Made by a program: the position numbers and the translations under genes. Below the pieces are notes generated by a model, which was not told where the DNA came from, searched no databases, and worked only from the letters and a program-made list of their open reading frames with translations. Shown piece after piece: positions 1-8,644 of a stretch of 64,000 nucleotides of DNA (its first letter is position 1; each line of letters begins with the position of its first letter). Source of the DNA: Lysobacter antibioticus (GTDB taxonomy: Bacteria > Pseudomonadota > Gammaproteobacteria > Xanthomonadales > Xanthomonadaceae); assembly GCF_001442535.1 (NCBI RefSeq), contig NZ_CP013141.1:4189769-4253768 (forward strand), in the 5' to 3' direction.

Positions 1-1
1 C

Positions 2-1279
2 GAGGACGAGGTCGCCGCGGTGATTTCGCACGAAGTCGCCCACGTCACCCAGCAGCACGTGCTGCGCGGGGTCGAGCGCGCCCAGCGCGACCAATTGCCG
101 ATCCTGCTGGCGATGCTCGGCGCGATCGTCGCCGCGCAGAGCGCCGGTTCCAATTCGACCGACGACGCGACCATGGCCGCGATCACCTCGGGCCTGGGCC
201 TGATGCAGCAGCGCCAGATCAACTACACCCGCTCGAACGAATCCGAGGCCGACCGGATCGGCATCCAGACCCTGTCGCGCAGCCATTACGACCCGACCGC
301 GATGGCGGACTTCTTCGCCCGCATGCAGGTGGTTTCGCGCAGCAACGCGGCCAACTGGTACGGCGAAACGCCGGACTACCTGATGACCCACCCGGTCACC
401 ACCACCCGCATCGGCGAAGCCAAGGAACGCGCCGAACAGATCGCCGGCAAGAACAGCCTGACCGCGGTCACCGCCACGCCGAACGCGACCCGGGTCGAAC
501 GCATCCCCAAGGCGCCGTTCACCCTGCCCGACAACGCCAGCGGCACCGACAACCCCTTGCTGCCGAGCGGGCTGAAGCTGCTCGATCAATCGCTCACTTC
601 GGGCAGCACCGGCGTGTTCGAGTTCGCCCGCGAGCGCCTGCGCGTGCTCAGCGCGGTCTCCCCGCGCGAAGCGGTGCGCGAGTACGAGCGCCTCGGCGGC
701 GACAGCGACGCCCGCCGCTACGGCATGGCCCTGGCGCGGATGCGCTCCAACCAGTCCGGCGCGGCCGTGCCGGTGTTGAACGAATTGCTGCAGAAGCACC
801 CCGGCCAGGTCTGGCTGAGCCTGGCCCTGGCCGAAGCCGAGGCCCAGACCGGCAAGACCGCCGCGGCCGACGTCCGCTTCGAGGCATTGCTGCGCCAGAC
901 CCCGAACAACCGCGCCATCGCCCTGGGCTACGCCAAGGTCCTGACCGACCGCAACACACCGGCCGGCGGCCAGCGTGCCCAGGCCGTGCTGCGGCCGCTG
1001 TTCGGCCAGGGCGGCGACGACCCGCTGCTGCAGCAGTTGTTCGCCCGTGCCTGCGAGATCGCCGGCGACTCGATCCGGGCCGGCGAGGCCTATGCCGAAG
1101 CCGCCTATCTGCGCGGCCGCCCGGAGCAGGCCCTGGTCCAGCTGAACACGCTCAAGCGCAATCCGGACCTCGACTATTACGCCCGCGCCCGCATCGAGGC
1201 CCGCATCGCCGCGATCACCCCGACCGTGCTGGAGCTCAAGCGCCAGGGCGTGCGCGACGAGGACCTTAAGCGGCGCTAG
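2..1279 (+). CDS. M48 family metalloprotease with TPR-like tail (BepA-like), 5' end outside window
   Basis: The reading frame is open from base 2, so the N-terminus lies upstream of the window. The first visible residues carry the zinc-protease motif HEVAH (HExxH), and about 65 residues later comes ESEAD, which supplies the third zinc ligand of M48 peptidases. The last 220 residues are Ala/Leu-rich helical repeats that look like tetratricopeptide repeats. An M48 domain followed by TPRs is the layout of BepA/YfgC, a periplasmic protease and chaperone of outer-membrane protein assembly. Function is inferred from family architecture; the signal peptide cannot be seen. Confidence 0.85.
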   Translation, partial: EDEVAAVISHEVAHVTQQHVLRGVERAQRDQLPILLAMLGAIVAAQSAGSNSTDDATMAAITSGLGLMQQRQINYTRSNESEADRIGIQTLSRSHYDPTAMADFFARMQVVSRSNAANWYGETPDYLMTHPVTTTRIGEAKERAEQIAGKNSLTAVTATPNATRVERIPKAPFTLPDNASGTDNPLLPSGLKLLDQSLTSGSTGVFEFARERLRVLSAVSPREAVREYERLGGDSDARRYGMALARMRSNQSGAAVPVLNELLQKHPGQVWLSLALAEAEAQTGKTAAADVRFEALLRQTPNNRAIALGYAKVLTDRNTPAGGQRAQAVLRPLFGQGGDDPLLQQLFARACEIAGDSIRAGEAYAEAAYLRGRPEQALVQLNTLKRNPDLDYYARARIEARIAAITPTVLELKRQGVRDEDLKRR

Positions 1280-1665
1280 GCCTGCCTGGGGGCCGCTGCG
1301 ACAGCAACGGCACTCCCCCGCACCGCCGGTCCAGGCCAGGCTTCGGGCAGGCTCGAGGCGCAGCTCCCTTTGCCAAAGCGGGCGAGTTTCAGCCGTGCGC
1401 TAAGGAGTCGGCCCGTACGGAACCAGCCGCCATGCGGCCGCCACGGTAGCGCCACGGCAGCGTCGCCGGGCCGCCATCTGCGGGCCATCGGGCCACAGCC
1501 TGCCATCGCGATGTCATCTGAACGCCAAACTTCAGCGTCGCGCATTACGACGGCAACGGCGGCGAAAGCGCCGCCAATCCAGCGTAAGCGCCATTTGCCC
1601 CGAATATCGCGAAAACGCGCTGGGGAAGCGCGGCGCATCACAAAGCCGGTAATGCAGCCGGGGCC
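1280..1665. other. Non-coding gap upstream of phoB
   Basis: This 386-bp stretch separates the protease from the Pho box of phoB. It is GC-rich. Short ORFs run through it on both strands but have no ribosome-binding site, no recognisable protein and low-complexity Arg/Ala/Pro translations. I see no convincing terminator hairpin and no repeat shared with loci A-D. Confidence 0.5.
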
Positions 1666-1683
1666 TTGTCATGGAGTAGTCAT
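1666..1683 (+). promoter_or_regulatory. Candidate Pho box upstream of phoB
   Basis: TTGTCAT-GGAG-TAGTCAT fits the two-heptamer plan of PhoB sites (CTGTCAT, 4 nt, CTGTCAT) with six and five matches out of seven. An AT-rich AAAA follows the second unit and a possible -10 (TAGTGT, 1691-1696) lies just downstream. It sits 63 bp before the GTG of phoB, which suggests autoregulation of phoBR-ppk-ppx. The spacing to the -10 is slightly short. Confidence 0.6.
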
Positions 1684-1746
1684 AAAACGGTAGTGTACTG
1701 GCGCCGTTTCAAGGACGAGCCCTCCCGCCTCCCCCTCGGTGACCGT

Positions 1747-2454
1747 GTGCAGAAGCGCATCTTGATAGTCGAAGACGAACCCGCCATCCGCGACATGGTG
1801 TCCTTTGCCCTGCGTAAGGGCGAATACGACCCGGTCCATGCCGGCGATGCCCGCGAGGCCCAGGCCGCGATCGCCGATCGCGTCCCCGACCTGATCCTGC
1901 TCGACTGGATGCTCCCGGGCACCAGCGGCCTGGAGCTGGCCCGACGCTGGCGCAAGGAATCGCTGACCCGCGAGATCCCGATCATCATGCTGACCGCGCG
2001 CGGCGAAGAGAACGACCGCGTCGGCGGCCTCGAAGCCGGGGTCGACGACTATGTCGTCAAACCGTTCTCCGCGCGCGAACTGCTGGCCCGCATTCGCGCC
2101 GTGCTGCGACGCTCGCGCGAAGACGACGAGGACGGCAGCGTCGGCGTCGGCCCGCTGCGCATCGACGGCGCCGCCCACCGCGTCTTCGCCCACGGCGAAG
2201 GCGGCGACCAGCCGGTGCAGATCGGCCCGACCGAGTACCGACTGCTGCATTTCTTCATGACCCACCCCGAACGCGTGTACTCGCGCACCCAGTTGCTCGA
2301 CCACGTCTGGGGCGGCAGCGTCTACGTCGAAGAGCGCACGGTCGACGTGCACATCCGACGCCTGCGCAAGACCCTCGAGCCGCATCACCTCGACGGCATG
2401 GTCCAGACCGTACGCGGCGCGGGGTATCGTTTTTCCGCCTCGCTCGCCGCGTAA
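1747..2454 (+). CDS. phoB: Phosphate regulon response regulator PhoB
   Basis: OmpR-family regulator of 235 residues. The receiver domain (about 1-120) has acidic residues E9/D10, phospho-acceptor D53 in LLDWMLPG and K105 in VVKPFS. The C-terminal half is a winged-helix DNA-binding domain ending in the typical [12 protein letters not shown] and VRGAGYRF motifs. The GTG at 1747 is chosen because the family begins directly with RILIVEDEP; the frame is open further upstream across the Pho box, which cannot be coding. phoR starts 9 nt after the stop. When phosphorylated it should activate phosphate-starvation genes, probably including its own operon. Confidence 0.95.
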   Translation: MQKRILIVEDEPAIRDMVSFALRKGEYDPVHAGDAREAQAAIADRVPDLILLDWMLPGTSGLELARRWRKESLTREIPIIMLTARGEENDRVGGLEAGVDDYVVKPFSARELLARIRAVLRRSREDDEDGSVGVGPLRIDGAAHRVFAHGEGGDQPVQIGPTEYRLLHFFMTHPERVYSRTQLLDHVWGGSVYVEERTVDVHIRRLRKTLEPHHLDGMVQTVRGAGYRFSASLAA

Positions 2455-2463
2455 GCTGGAGGT

Positions 2464-3822
2464 ATGCCTCCCCGCGCACGCTCCGCCTGGTTCCGCACCC
2501 TCGGTCAGCTCGCCCTGATCCTGGTCGGCGCCGCCGTGCTCGGCGTGCTGATCGGCTATCCCTGGCCGGTGGTCACGTTCGCCGCGCTCGGCGTCGTCGC
2601 CTGGCACTACTGGCGGCTGCGCCGAGTGCTGATCCGCCTGACCGCGCGCCAGCGCCTCACCCCGCCGCTCGGCGAAGGCATCTGGAACGAACTCGATCGC
2701 CTGCTGCACCGCAGCCAGGCCGAGATGCGCGGGCGCAAGCGCCGCCTGATCGAGATGCTGCGCGCCTATCGCGCCGCCGCCGCGGCCATGCCCGACGCCA
2801 TCGTCGTGGTCGAACGCAACAGCCAGCGCATCCAGTGGTTCAACGAGGCCGCCACCGGCCTGTTCGGCCTGCGCTACCCGCGCGACATCGGCGCGCCGGT
2901 GGTGCAACGCCTGCAGCCGCTGCAACTGGCGCACTGGCTGGCCTCGGGCCGCAACGCCGAGCCGCTGGAAGCGGCCTCGCCGTGGAACCCGGCGATCACC
3001 CTGAGCCTGCGCCTGATCCCGTACTCGGAAAACCTCTGGCTGCTGGTCGCGCGCGACGTCAGCCGCCTGCTGCAACTCGAGCAGATGCGCCGCGACTTCG
3101 TCGCCAACGTCTCGCACGAACTGCGCACGCCGCTGACCGTGGTGCACGGCTATCTGGACCTGCTCGATCCGGAAGAACACCCGGATTGGGCGCCGATGCT
3201 GGCGGAAATGCAACGCCAGTCGCAGCGCATGACTCAGTTGGTCGAAGACCTGCTGACCCTGTCGCGGCTGGAATCGCAGGACAGCCTGCCGGCCGAGGAA
3301 ATCGTCGCGATGGCCTCGATGCTGTCCACGCTCAAGCGCGAAGCCAATGCGCTGAGCCAGGGTCGGCACGAGATCGCGATGGACGATCTGGCCGGGGTCG
3401 ACCTGTTCGGCTCCAACAAGGAACTGCACAGCGCGTTCTCCAACCTGGTCAGCAACGCGATCCGCTACACCCCCGCCGGCGGCACGATCCGCATCCGCTT
3501 CCGCCCGGAAAGCGCCGGCATCGCCCGCGGCGCGGTGCTCGAAGTGGTCGACAGCGGCTACGGCATCCCGGCCGCGCACCTGCCGCGCATCACCGAGCGT
3601 TTCTACCGCGTTTCGACCAGCCGCTCGCGTGAAAGCGGCGGCACCGGCCTGGGCCTGTCGATCGTCAAGCACGTGCTGAACCTGCACCAGGCGCGGCTGG
3701 AGATCGCCAGCGAAGTCGGCCGCGGCAGCACCTTCGCCTGTCACTTCGGCATCGACCGGATCCGCCGCCGCGACGCTTACCAAGATGCATTCGCCGATAC
3801 TCTCCCCGACGTCCTGCCTTAG
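2464..3822 (+). CDS. phoR: Phosphate regulon sensor histidine kinase PhoR
   Basis: Inner-membrane kinase of 452 residues. Two N-terminal hydrophobic segments (about 14-31 and 36-50) form a short membrane anchor without a large periplasmic domain, as in other PhoR proteins. A PAS-like region (about 95-195) precedes the HisKA H-box NVSHELRTPL with H218, followed by an ATPase domain with N-box NLVSNAIRYTP and G-boxes DSGYGIP and GGTGLGLS. It lies between phoB and ppk with gaps of 9 and 18 nt, consistent with one transcript. It should phosphorylate PhoB under phosphate limitation. Confidence 0.94.
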   Translation: MPPRARSAWFRTLGQLALILVGAAVLGVLIGYPWPVVTFAALGVVAWHYWRLRRVLIRLTARQRLTPPLGEGIWNELDRLLHRSQAEMRGRKRRLIEMLRAYRAAAAAMPDAIVVVERNSQRIQWFNEAATGLFGLRYPRDIGAPVVQRLQPLQLAHWLASGRNAEPLEAASPWNPAITLSLRLIPYSENLWLLVARDVSRLLQLEQMRRDFVANVSHELRTPLTVVHGYLDLLDPEEHPDWAPMLAEMQRQSQRMTQLVEDLLTLSRLESQDSLPAEEIVAMASMLSTLKREANALSQGRHEIAMDDLAGVDLFGSNKELHSAFSNLVSNAIRYTPAGGTIRIRFRPESAGIARGAVLEVVDSGYGIPAAHLPRITERFYRVSTSRSRESGGTGLGLSIVKHVLNLHQARLEIASEVGRGSTFACHFGIDRIRRRDAYQDAFADTLPDVLP

Positions 3823-3840
3823 GAAATCTGCAGCAGCGCC

Positions 3841-5925
3841 ATGAATGCGATGACGGACACCCCGCTCGACACCGATCCGCTGCGCGACAGCGCCCTGTAC
3901 TTCAATCGCGAACTGTCCCAGCTGGATTTCAATTTCCGCGTCCTGGCGCAGGCCCAGGATGCGCAGGTGCCGTTGCTGGAGCGCCTGAAGTACCTGTGCA
4001 TCTCCTGCACCAACCTCGACGAATTCTTCGAGATCCGCGCCGGCACCATGCGTCATGCCCAGGACCTCGGCCTGGCGCCGGGCCCCGACGGCCTGGCCCC
4101 CGCCACCGTGCTGTCGCGCATCCACGACCGCGCCGCCGAACTGGTCAAATCGCAGTACGAATGCTGGAACGACGTGCTGCGCCCGGCGCTCAGCGACGCC
4201 GGCGTGCGCGTGCTCGGCCGTAATTCCTGGAATGCGCGCCAGACCCGTTGGCTGCGCGCCTACTTCCGCGACGAGATCATGCCGGTGCTGTCGCCGCTCG
4301 GGCTGGACCCGGCGCACCCGTTCCCGAAGATCCTCAACAAGTCGCTCAACATCGTCGTCGTGCTGAAAGGCAAGGACGCGTTCGGCCGCGCCGGTAACCT
4401 GGCCATCGTGCGCGCGCCGCGCTCGCTGCCGCGCATCATCCAACTGCCCGAGAACGTCTCCGGCGGCAAGCACGACTTCGTGTTCCTGTCCTCGGTGCTG
4501 TCGACCTTCGTCGACGAGTTGTTCCCGGGCATGGAGGTCAAGGGCGCCTACCAGTTCCGCGTCACCCGCAATTCCGAGCTGCTGGTCGACGAGGAAGAGG
4601 TCGACAACATCGCTCTGGCGCTGCGCGACGAGCTGATCGGCCGCGGTTATCTGCGCGCGGTGCGGCTCGAAATCGCCGAACAGTGCCCGAAGCCGATCGT
4701 GCGCACCCTGCTGGAGAATTTCGACCTGCCCGAGAACGCGGTCTACCGCATCAACGGCCCGGTCAACCTCAACCGCGTGATCCAGGTGTACGACCTGGTC
4801 CAGCGCCCGGAACTGAAGTTCCCGGCCTACCAGCAGCGCGTGCTGCCGGGGGTGGACAGCATGTTCGACACCGTCGCCGACGGCGACGTGCTGCTGCACC
4901 ACCCCTTCGATGCGTTCTCGCCGGTGCTGGAGCTGATCCGCCAGGCCGCCGAAGACCCGCACGTACTGGCGATCAAGCAGACCCTGTACCGCGCCGGCAA
5001 GGATTCGCCGATCGTCGAACAACTGGTCCAGGCCGCGCGCAACGGCAAGGACGTGACCGTGGTGGTCGAGCTGCGCGCGCGCTTCGACGAAGAGGCCAAC
5101 CTCGGCCTCGCCGACCGCCTGCAGGAGGCCGGCGTGCAGGTCGTGTACGGCGTGGTGGGCTACAAGACCCACGCCAAGATGCTGCTGATCGTGCGCCGCG
5201 AGGGCCGCAAGCTGCGCCGCTACGTGCACCTGGGCACCGGCAACTACCACAGCGGCACCGCGCGCGCCTACACCGACTTCGGCCTGATCACCGCCGATCC
5301 GGACATCGGCAACGACGTGCATCTGATCTTCCAGCAGCTGTCCGGGCTGGCGCCGTCGCTCAAGCTCAAGTGCCTGCTGCAATCGCCGTTCACCCTGCAC
5401 GCCGGGGTGCTCAAGCGCATCGACCGCGAAACCAAGCACGCCCGCGCCGGCAAGCCGGCGCGCATCGTCGCCAAGATGAACGCATTGAACGAGCCGCAGG
5501 TGATCCGTGCGCTCTACCAGGCCTCGCAGGCCGGCGTGCAGATCGAGTTGATCGTGCGCGGCGCCTGCACCCTGCGCCCGGGCGTCGAAGGCATCTCCGA
5601 CAACATCCGCGTGCGTTCGATCGTCGGCCGTTTCCTCGAGCACCACCGGGTCTATTGGTTCGCCAACGACGGCGCGCCGGACCTGTTCTGCTCCAGCGCC
5701 GACTGGCTCGAACGCAACCTGCTGCGCCGGGTCGAGACCGGTTTCCCGATCCTCGATCACGACCTGCGCGCCCGCGTCTTCGACGAGGCGCTGTCCAATT
5801 ACCTCGCCGACAACCTCAACGCCTGGGAGCTGCAAGCCAGCGGTCAATATTTGCGCGTCGTACCCGAGGAAGGCGCAATGCCCCACTCGGCACAGGCGAC
5901 CCTGTTGGCCAAGTTGTGCGGATAA
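3841..5925 (+). CDS. ppk1: Polyphosphate kinase 1
   Basis: A 694-residue PPK1, normal length for the family. It makes inorganic polyphosphate reversibly from the gamma-phosphate of ATP. Visible family signatures are the N-terminal RELSQLDFNFRVL, the YKTHAKM segment (HKD-like catalytic histidine), HLGTGNYHSGTARAYTDFGL, and a second catalytic segment with LEHHRVYWFANDG near the C-terminus. An ATG at 3850 is an alternative start. ppx begins 15 nt downstream, so synthesis and breakdown enzymes are probably co-transcribed downstream of the Pho box. Confidence 0.96.
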   Translation: MNAMTDTPLDTDPLRDSALYFNRELSQLDFNFRVLAQAQDAQVPLLERLKYLCISCTNLDEFFEIRAGTMRHAQDLGLAPGPDGLAPATVLSRIHDRAAELVKSQYECWNDVLRPALSDAGVRVLGRNSWNARQTRWLRAYFRDEIMPVLSPLGLDPAHPFPKILNKSLNIVVVLKGKDAFGRAGNLAIVRAPRSLPRIIQLPENVSGGKHDFVFLSSVLSTFVDELFPGMEVKGAYQFRVTRNSELLVDEEEVDNIALALRDELIGRGYLRAVRLEIAEQCPKPIVRTLLENFDLPENAVYRINGPVNLNRVIQVYDLVQRPELKFPAYQQRVLPGVDSMFDTVADGDVLLHHPFDAFSPVLELIRQAAEDPHVLAIKQTLYRAGKDSPIVEQLVQAARNGKDVTVVVELRARFDEEANLGLADRLQEAGVQVVYGVVGYKTHAKMLLIVRREGRKLRRYVHLGTGNYHSGTARAYTDFGLITADPDIGNDVHLIFQQLSGLAPSLKLKCLLQSPFTLHAGVLKRIDRETKHARAGKPARIVAKMNALNEPQVIRALYQASQAGVQIELIVRGACTLRPGVEGISDNIRVRSIVGRFLEHHRVYWFANDGAPDLFCSSADWLERNLLRRVETGFPILDHDLRARVFDEALSNYLADNLNAWELQASGQYLRVVPEEGAMPHSAQATLLAKLCG

Positions 5926-5940
5926 ACGAAAATCCCGCAC

Positions 5941-7470
5941 ATGAACAATATTTTCCCGACCACCCGCCTGCCGCTCCAGGACGGCGACCTGCTCGCCGCC
6001 GTCGACCTGGGGTCGAACAGTTTCCACATGGTGGTCGCCCGCTACGTGCTCGGGCAGCTGCGCACCGTCGACCGGCTGCGCGAGACCGTGCGCCTGGCCG
6101 AAGGCCTGGACCGCAAGGGCGGCCTCGCCCCTGAGGTCCGCCAGCGCGCCCTGGACTGCCTGTCGCGCTTCGGCCAGCGCATCCGCGACGTGCCGCCGCA
6201 GCGCGTGCGCGCGCTGGCCACCAACACCGTGCGCCGCCTGGCCGCGCCGCAGGCCTTCCTGATGCCGGCCGAATCCGCGCTCGGCCACGCCATCGAAGTC
6301 GTGTCCGGCCGCGAAGAGGCCCGCCTGATCTATCTCGGCGTCGCCCACGCGCAACCGTCCAAGCCCGGCGAACGCCGTCTGGTCATCGACATCGGCGGCG
6401 GCTCGACCGAGTGCATCATCGGCAGCGGCTTCGAGGCGATCGAGCGCGAAAGCCTGCAGGTCGGCTGCGTCGCCACCACCCGCCGCTTCTTCGAGAACGG
6501 CAAGCTGTCGAAGAAGAAATGGCGCGATGCGCTGACCGAGGTCTCGGCCGAATTCCAGCAATTCGCCGGCACCTACCGCTCGCTGGGCTGGCACGAGGCC
6601 TTGGGCGCGTCCGGTACCAACAAGGCCATCGGCGAGATCTGCGCGGCGATGAAGCTGACCAAGGGCGCGGTGATCGCCGATGCCCTGCCGCACTTGCGCG
6701 AGCGCCTGCTCCAGGCCGACCGCATCGACGAAATCGACCTGCCCGGCCTGTCGGCCGACCGCCGCCCGATCATCGCCGGCGGCATCCTGATCCTGGAAGC
6801 CGCGTTCAACGTGCTCGGCCTGCAGCGCATGGCGATCAGCAAGGCGGCGATGCGCGAAGGCGTGCTCTACGACATGCTCGGCCGCGGCGGCGCCGACGAC
6901 CCGCGCGATGCCGCGGTCAAGGCGATGGTCAACCGCTACGGCATCGACGAACAGCAGTCCGCGCGCGTCGAAGCGACCTTGCTGCGCCTGTTCGACCAGG
7001 TCGCCGAAAGCTGGCGCCTGGATGCCGACGACCGCCTTATGCTGCAACGCGCCGCGCGCCTGCACGAACTCGGCCTGGCCATCGCCCACAGCCAGTACCA
7101 CGTGCACAGCTCGTACGTGATCGAGAACTCCGACATTTCCGGCTTCTCGCGCCAGCAGCAGCAGTTCCTCGCTGCTCTGGTACGCACCCACCGCCGCGGC
7201 ATCCCCAAATCCGCCTTCGACGCCCTGCCCGACCGCCTGCTGTCGGCGGTACGCCGCAGCTCGGCCTTGTTGCGCCTGGCGGTGCTGCTGCACCGCGCCC
7301 ACGAATCCGATCCCATCCCGCAGCTCGATGCCCATGGCGACGGCAACACCCTGACCCTGACCGTGTCCCGCCGCTGGCTTGAGTCGCGGCCTTTGATCCA
7401 TGCCGACCTCGAAGGCGAGCCTCAGGATATGGCGGGGCTGGGGATTTCGTTGAAGCTGCTGGGGGCATGA
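5941..7470 (+). CDS. ppx: Exopolyphosphatase
   Basis: Ppx/GppA phosphatase of 509 residues, the long form with a C-terminal HD-like helical domain. The ASKHA phosphate-binding motifs are clear: AAVDLGSNSFHMVVAR near residue 20 and VIDIGGGSTECI near residue 150. The tail contains LHELGLAI and HSSYVIENSDISGFS, matching the HD-like region of E. coli Ppx. It releases phosphate processively from polyphosphate ends. It is the last gene of the phoB-phoR-ppk-ppx unit and converges on opgH across repeat locus A. Confidence 0.95.
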   Translation: MNNIFPTTRLPLQDGDLLAAVDLGSNSFHMVVARYVLGQLRTVDRLRETVRLAEGLDRKGGLAPEVRQRALDCLSRFGQRIRDVPPQRVRALATNTVRRLAAPQAFLMPAESALGHAIEVVSGREEARLIYLGVAHAQPSKPGERRLVIDIGGGSTECIIGSGFEAIERESLQVGCVATTRRFFENGKLSKKKWRDALTEVSAEFQQFAGTYRSLGWHEALGASGTNKAIGEICAAMKLTKGAVIADALPHLRERLLQADRIDEIDLPGLSADRRPIIAGGILILEAAFNVLGLQRMAISKAAMREGVLYDMLGRGGADDPRDAAVKAMVNRYGIDEQQSARVEATLLRLFDQVAESWRLDADDRLMLQRAARLHELGLAIAHSQYHVHSSYVIENSDISGFSRQQQQFLAALVRTHRRGIPKSAFDALPDRLLSAVRRSSALLRLAVLLHRAHESDPIPQLDAHGDGNTLTLTVSRRWLESRPLIHADLEGEPQDMAGLGISLKLLGA

Positions 7471-7549
7471 GTCGGCTGCGCGTGCTGCGTCGGCGCGCGC
7501 AGAGGCAACAACGCCGATGTCGCTCATCGAAGCGGCGTGCTTCCGCAGG

Positions 7550-7596
7550 GTAGGAGCGGCGTCCTACTGGATTTCCTTCGGTCACAAGCCGCGACC
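7550..7596 (+). repeat. Short palindrome interrupted by a 23-nt insert
   Basis: The GTAGGAGCGGCG arm and the CAAGCCGCGACC arm are the same as in the simple palindromes of this window, but 23 nt (7562-7584, containing TGGATTTCCTTCGGTCA) separate them exactly at the apex. Related inserts occur at 8452-8474, 37518-37540 and, in a different hairpin, at 59220-59241. Confidence 0.75.
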
Positions 7597-7640
7597 GCGC
7601 CGTTTCGTTCTTGCAGCGCATCGCTCAAGCAAGATCAAGA

Positions 7641-7682
7641 TCCAGGTCCAGGTCCAGGTCCAGGTCCAGGTCCAGGTCCAGA
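7641..7682 (+). repeat. GGTCCA hexanucleotide array (about 7 units)
   Basis: Seven near-perfect copies of a 6-bp unit, bounded by CAAGATCAAGA on the left and GATCAGACGCC on the right. Those flanks recur around different hexamers in locus C and, inverted, in locus D. Confidence 0.85.
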
Positions 7683-7686
7683 TCAG

Positions 7687-7885
7687 ACGCCAAAAGCTTC
7701 CGCCACTAAAGCGGCGGGTTACTTTCTTTTGTCATAAGCAACAAAAGAAAGGTAACCAAAGAAAAATGCTTTTCTTTGAATCACAAGCCCGCGCGTTCGA
7801 TGCCGACGCAGGGCTTTTTCATACGGGACATCCATGTCCCGATGAAAAACGGCCCGCATCCATGCGGGCCGCCCTCCGGGTCTTC
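7687..7885 (+). repeat. Composite hairpin element copy A1 (type 1)
   Basis: This is the reference copy. It holds a CCGC/GCGG mini-hairpin, then a long AT-rich hairpin (GGTTACTTTCTTTTGT paired with ACAAAAGAAAGGTAACC), AAAGAAAA/TTTTCTTT, TTTTTCAT plus CGGGACAT paired with ATGTCCCG plus ATGAAAAA, and finally GGCCCGCAT/ATGCGGGCC. It ends in CCCTCCGGGTCTTC. No open reading frame is conserved between copies. Confidence 0.85.
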
Positions 7886-7914
7886 TATAATCCTTCGCGA
7901 GTACGAAGCGACGC

Positions 7915-7946
7915 ACAGCAACAGCAACAGCAACGGCAACGGCAAG
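7915..7946 (+). repeat. AACAGC/AACGGC hexamer array (about 5 units)
   Basis: Three AACAGC units grade into AACGGC units directly after the GACGCACAGC sequence that follows composite elements. A different hexamer (GCAGCC) occupies the equivalent position in locus C. Confidence 0.75.
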
Positions 7947-7982
7947 GTCATCGGAGATCGCAACCTCGCCGACACGACCACT

Positions 7983-8006
7983 GTAGGAGCGGCGCGAGCC
8001 GCGACC
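7983..8006 (+). repeat. Short REP-like palindrome
   Basis: A 24-nt palindrome of the form GTAGGAGCGGC..GCCGCGACC. The same unit recurs at 8067-8090, 14122-14145 and, inverted, at 38082-38106, 38470-38497 and 59374-59400. Confidence 0.8.
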
Positions 8007-8066
8007 ACGGAACGCACGGAGATTCCGCCGCCGTCGCTGCCGATCGAAGCCTGAAACCGTCGCTGG

Positions 8067-8090
8067 GTAGGAGCGGCGCGAGCCGCGACC
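8067..8090 (+). repeat. Short REP-like palindrome
   Basis: Second uninterrupted copy in locus A, identical to the one at 7983 in both arms. Confidence 0.8.
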
Positions 8091-8188
8091 GTGAATTCGG
8101 GCGGCGATGATCCGTAGATGGCGTCGACCTCAGCCCTACTTTGGCTTTGGATGTTGCTGTGCGACGTCTCGAACTAGCGAAGGTAATC

Positions 8189-8385
8189 GAAGACCCGGAG
8201 GGCGGCGCGCAGGGATGCGCGCCGTTTTTCATCGGGACAGGGATGTCCCGTATGTAGATCCCTGCGTCGGCATCGCTCGTACAGGCTGGTGATTCAAAGA
8301 AAAGCAACTTCTTTGGTTAGCTTTCTTTTGTTGCTTATGACAAAAGAAAGTAACCCGCCGCTTTAGTGGCGGAAGCTTTTGGCGT
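8189..8385 (-). repeat. Composite hairpin element copy A2 (type 1, inverted)
   Basis: Reverse-oriented copy of the element. The terminal hairpin reads GGCGCGCA/TGCGCGCC instead of GGCCCGCAT/ATGCGGGCC, so both arms have changed together. The CGGGACA/TGTCCCG hairpin and the AT-rich TTTCTTTTGT hairpin are intact. Together with A1 it forms a large inverted pair. Confidence 0.85.
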
Positions 8386-8437
8386 TTGATCTAGATCTTG
8401 GTCTTGCTTGAGCGTTGCGCCGCAAGACCATCACAGC

Positions 8438-8487
8438 GCGGTCGCGGCTTGTGACCGAAGGAAATCCAGTAGGACGCCGCTCCTACC
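8438..8487 (-). repeat. Short palindrome with 23-nt insert (inverted)
   Basis: Mirror of the left-hand copy at 7550-7596. The insert occupies 8452-8474, again exactly between the two palindrome arms. Confidence 0.75.
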
Positions 8488-8644
8488 CTTCGCGAAAGCA
8501 CGCGGCTTCGATGGATAACCACAGCGATGCAACTGCTGCGCGTCCCGTGGTCGCGGCTCACGCCACTCCTACAGGGAAACGACGAAGCAGATCGCCGCGA
8601 AAGCGCAGCTTCTGACGCCAACGATATACAACGCAGAACAGCAA

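Larger units (their letters stand above)
7471..8644. other. Repeat locus A between convergent ppx and opgH
   Basis: This 1.17-kb stretch has no credible gene. In order it holds a palindrome carrying a 23-nt insert (7550-7596), a GGTCCA hexamer array, composite element A1 (+), an AACAGC/AACGGC array, two short palindromes (7983, 8067), composite element A2 (-), a degenerate hexamer tract and two inverted palindromes (8438-8487 and 8549-8572). The two elements point their CGGGTCTTC ends at each other, so the locus is roughly symmetrical. Confidence 0.85.

Noticed and set aside
1669..7527. Minus-strand open frame of 1952 codons opposite phoB-ppx
   Set aside because: It is the antisense shadow of four clearly coding genes in high-GC DNA. 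The translation is low-complexity with no domain and no ribosome-binding site.
7641..7682. Hexamer arrays considered as CRISPR
   Set aside because: Units are 6 bp with no spacers and no cas genes in the window.
7517..8110. Short ORFs in repeat loci A-D that share peptides such as FFGYLSF
   Set aside because: The shared peptides come from translating the composite repeat in different frames. They lack consistent starts and break between copies.
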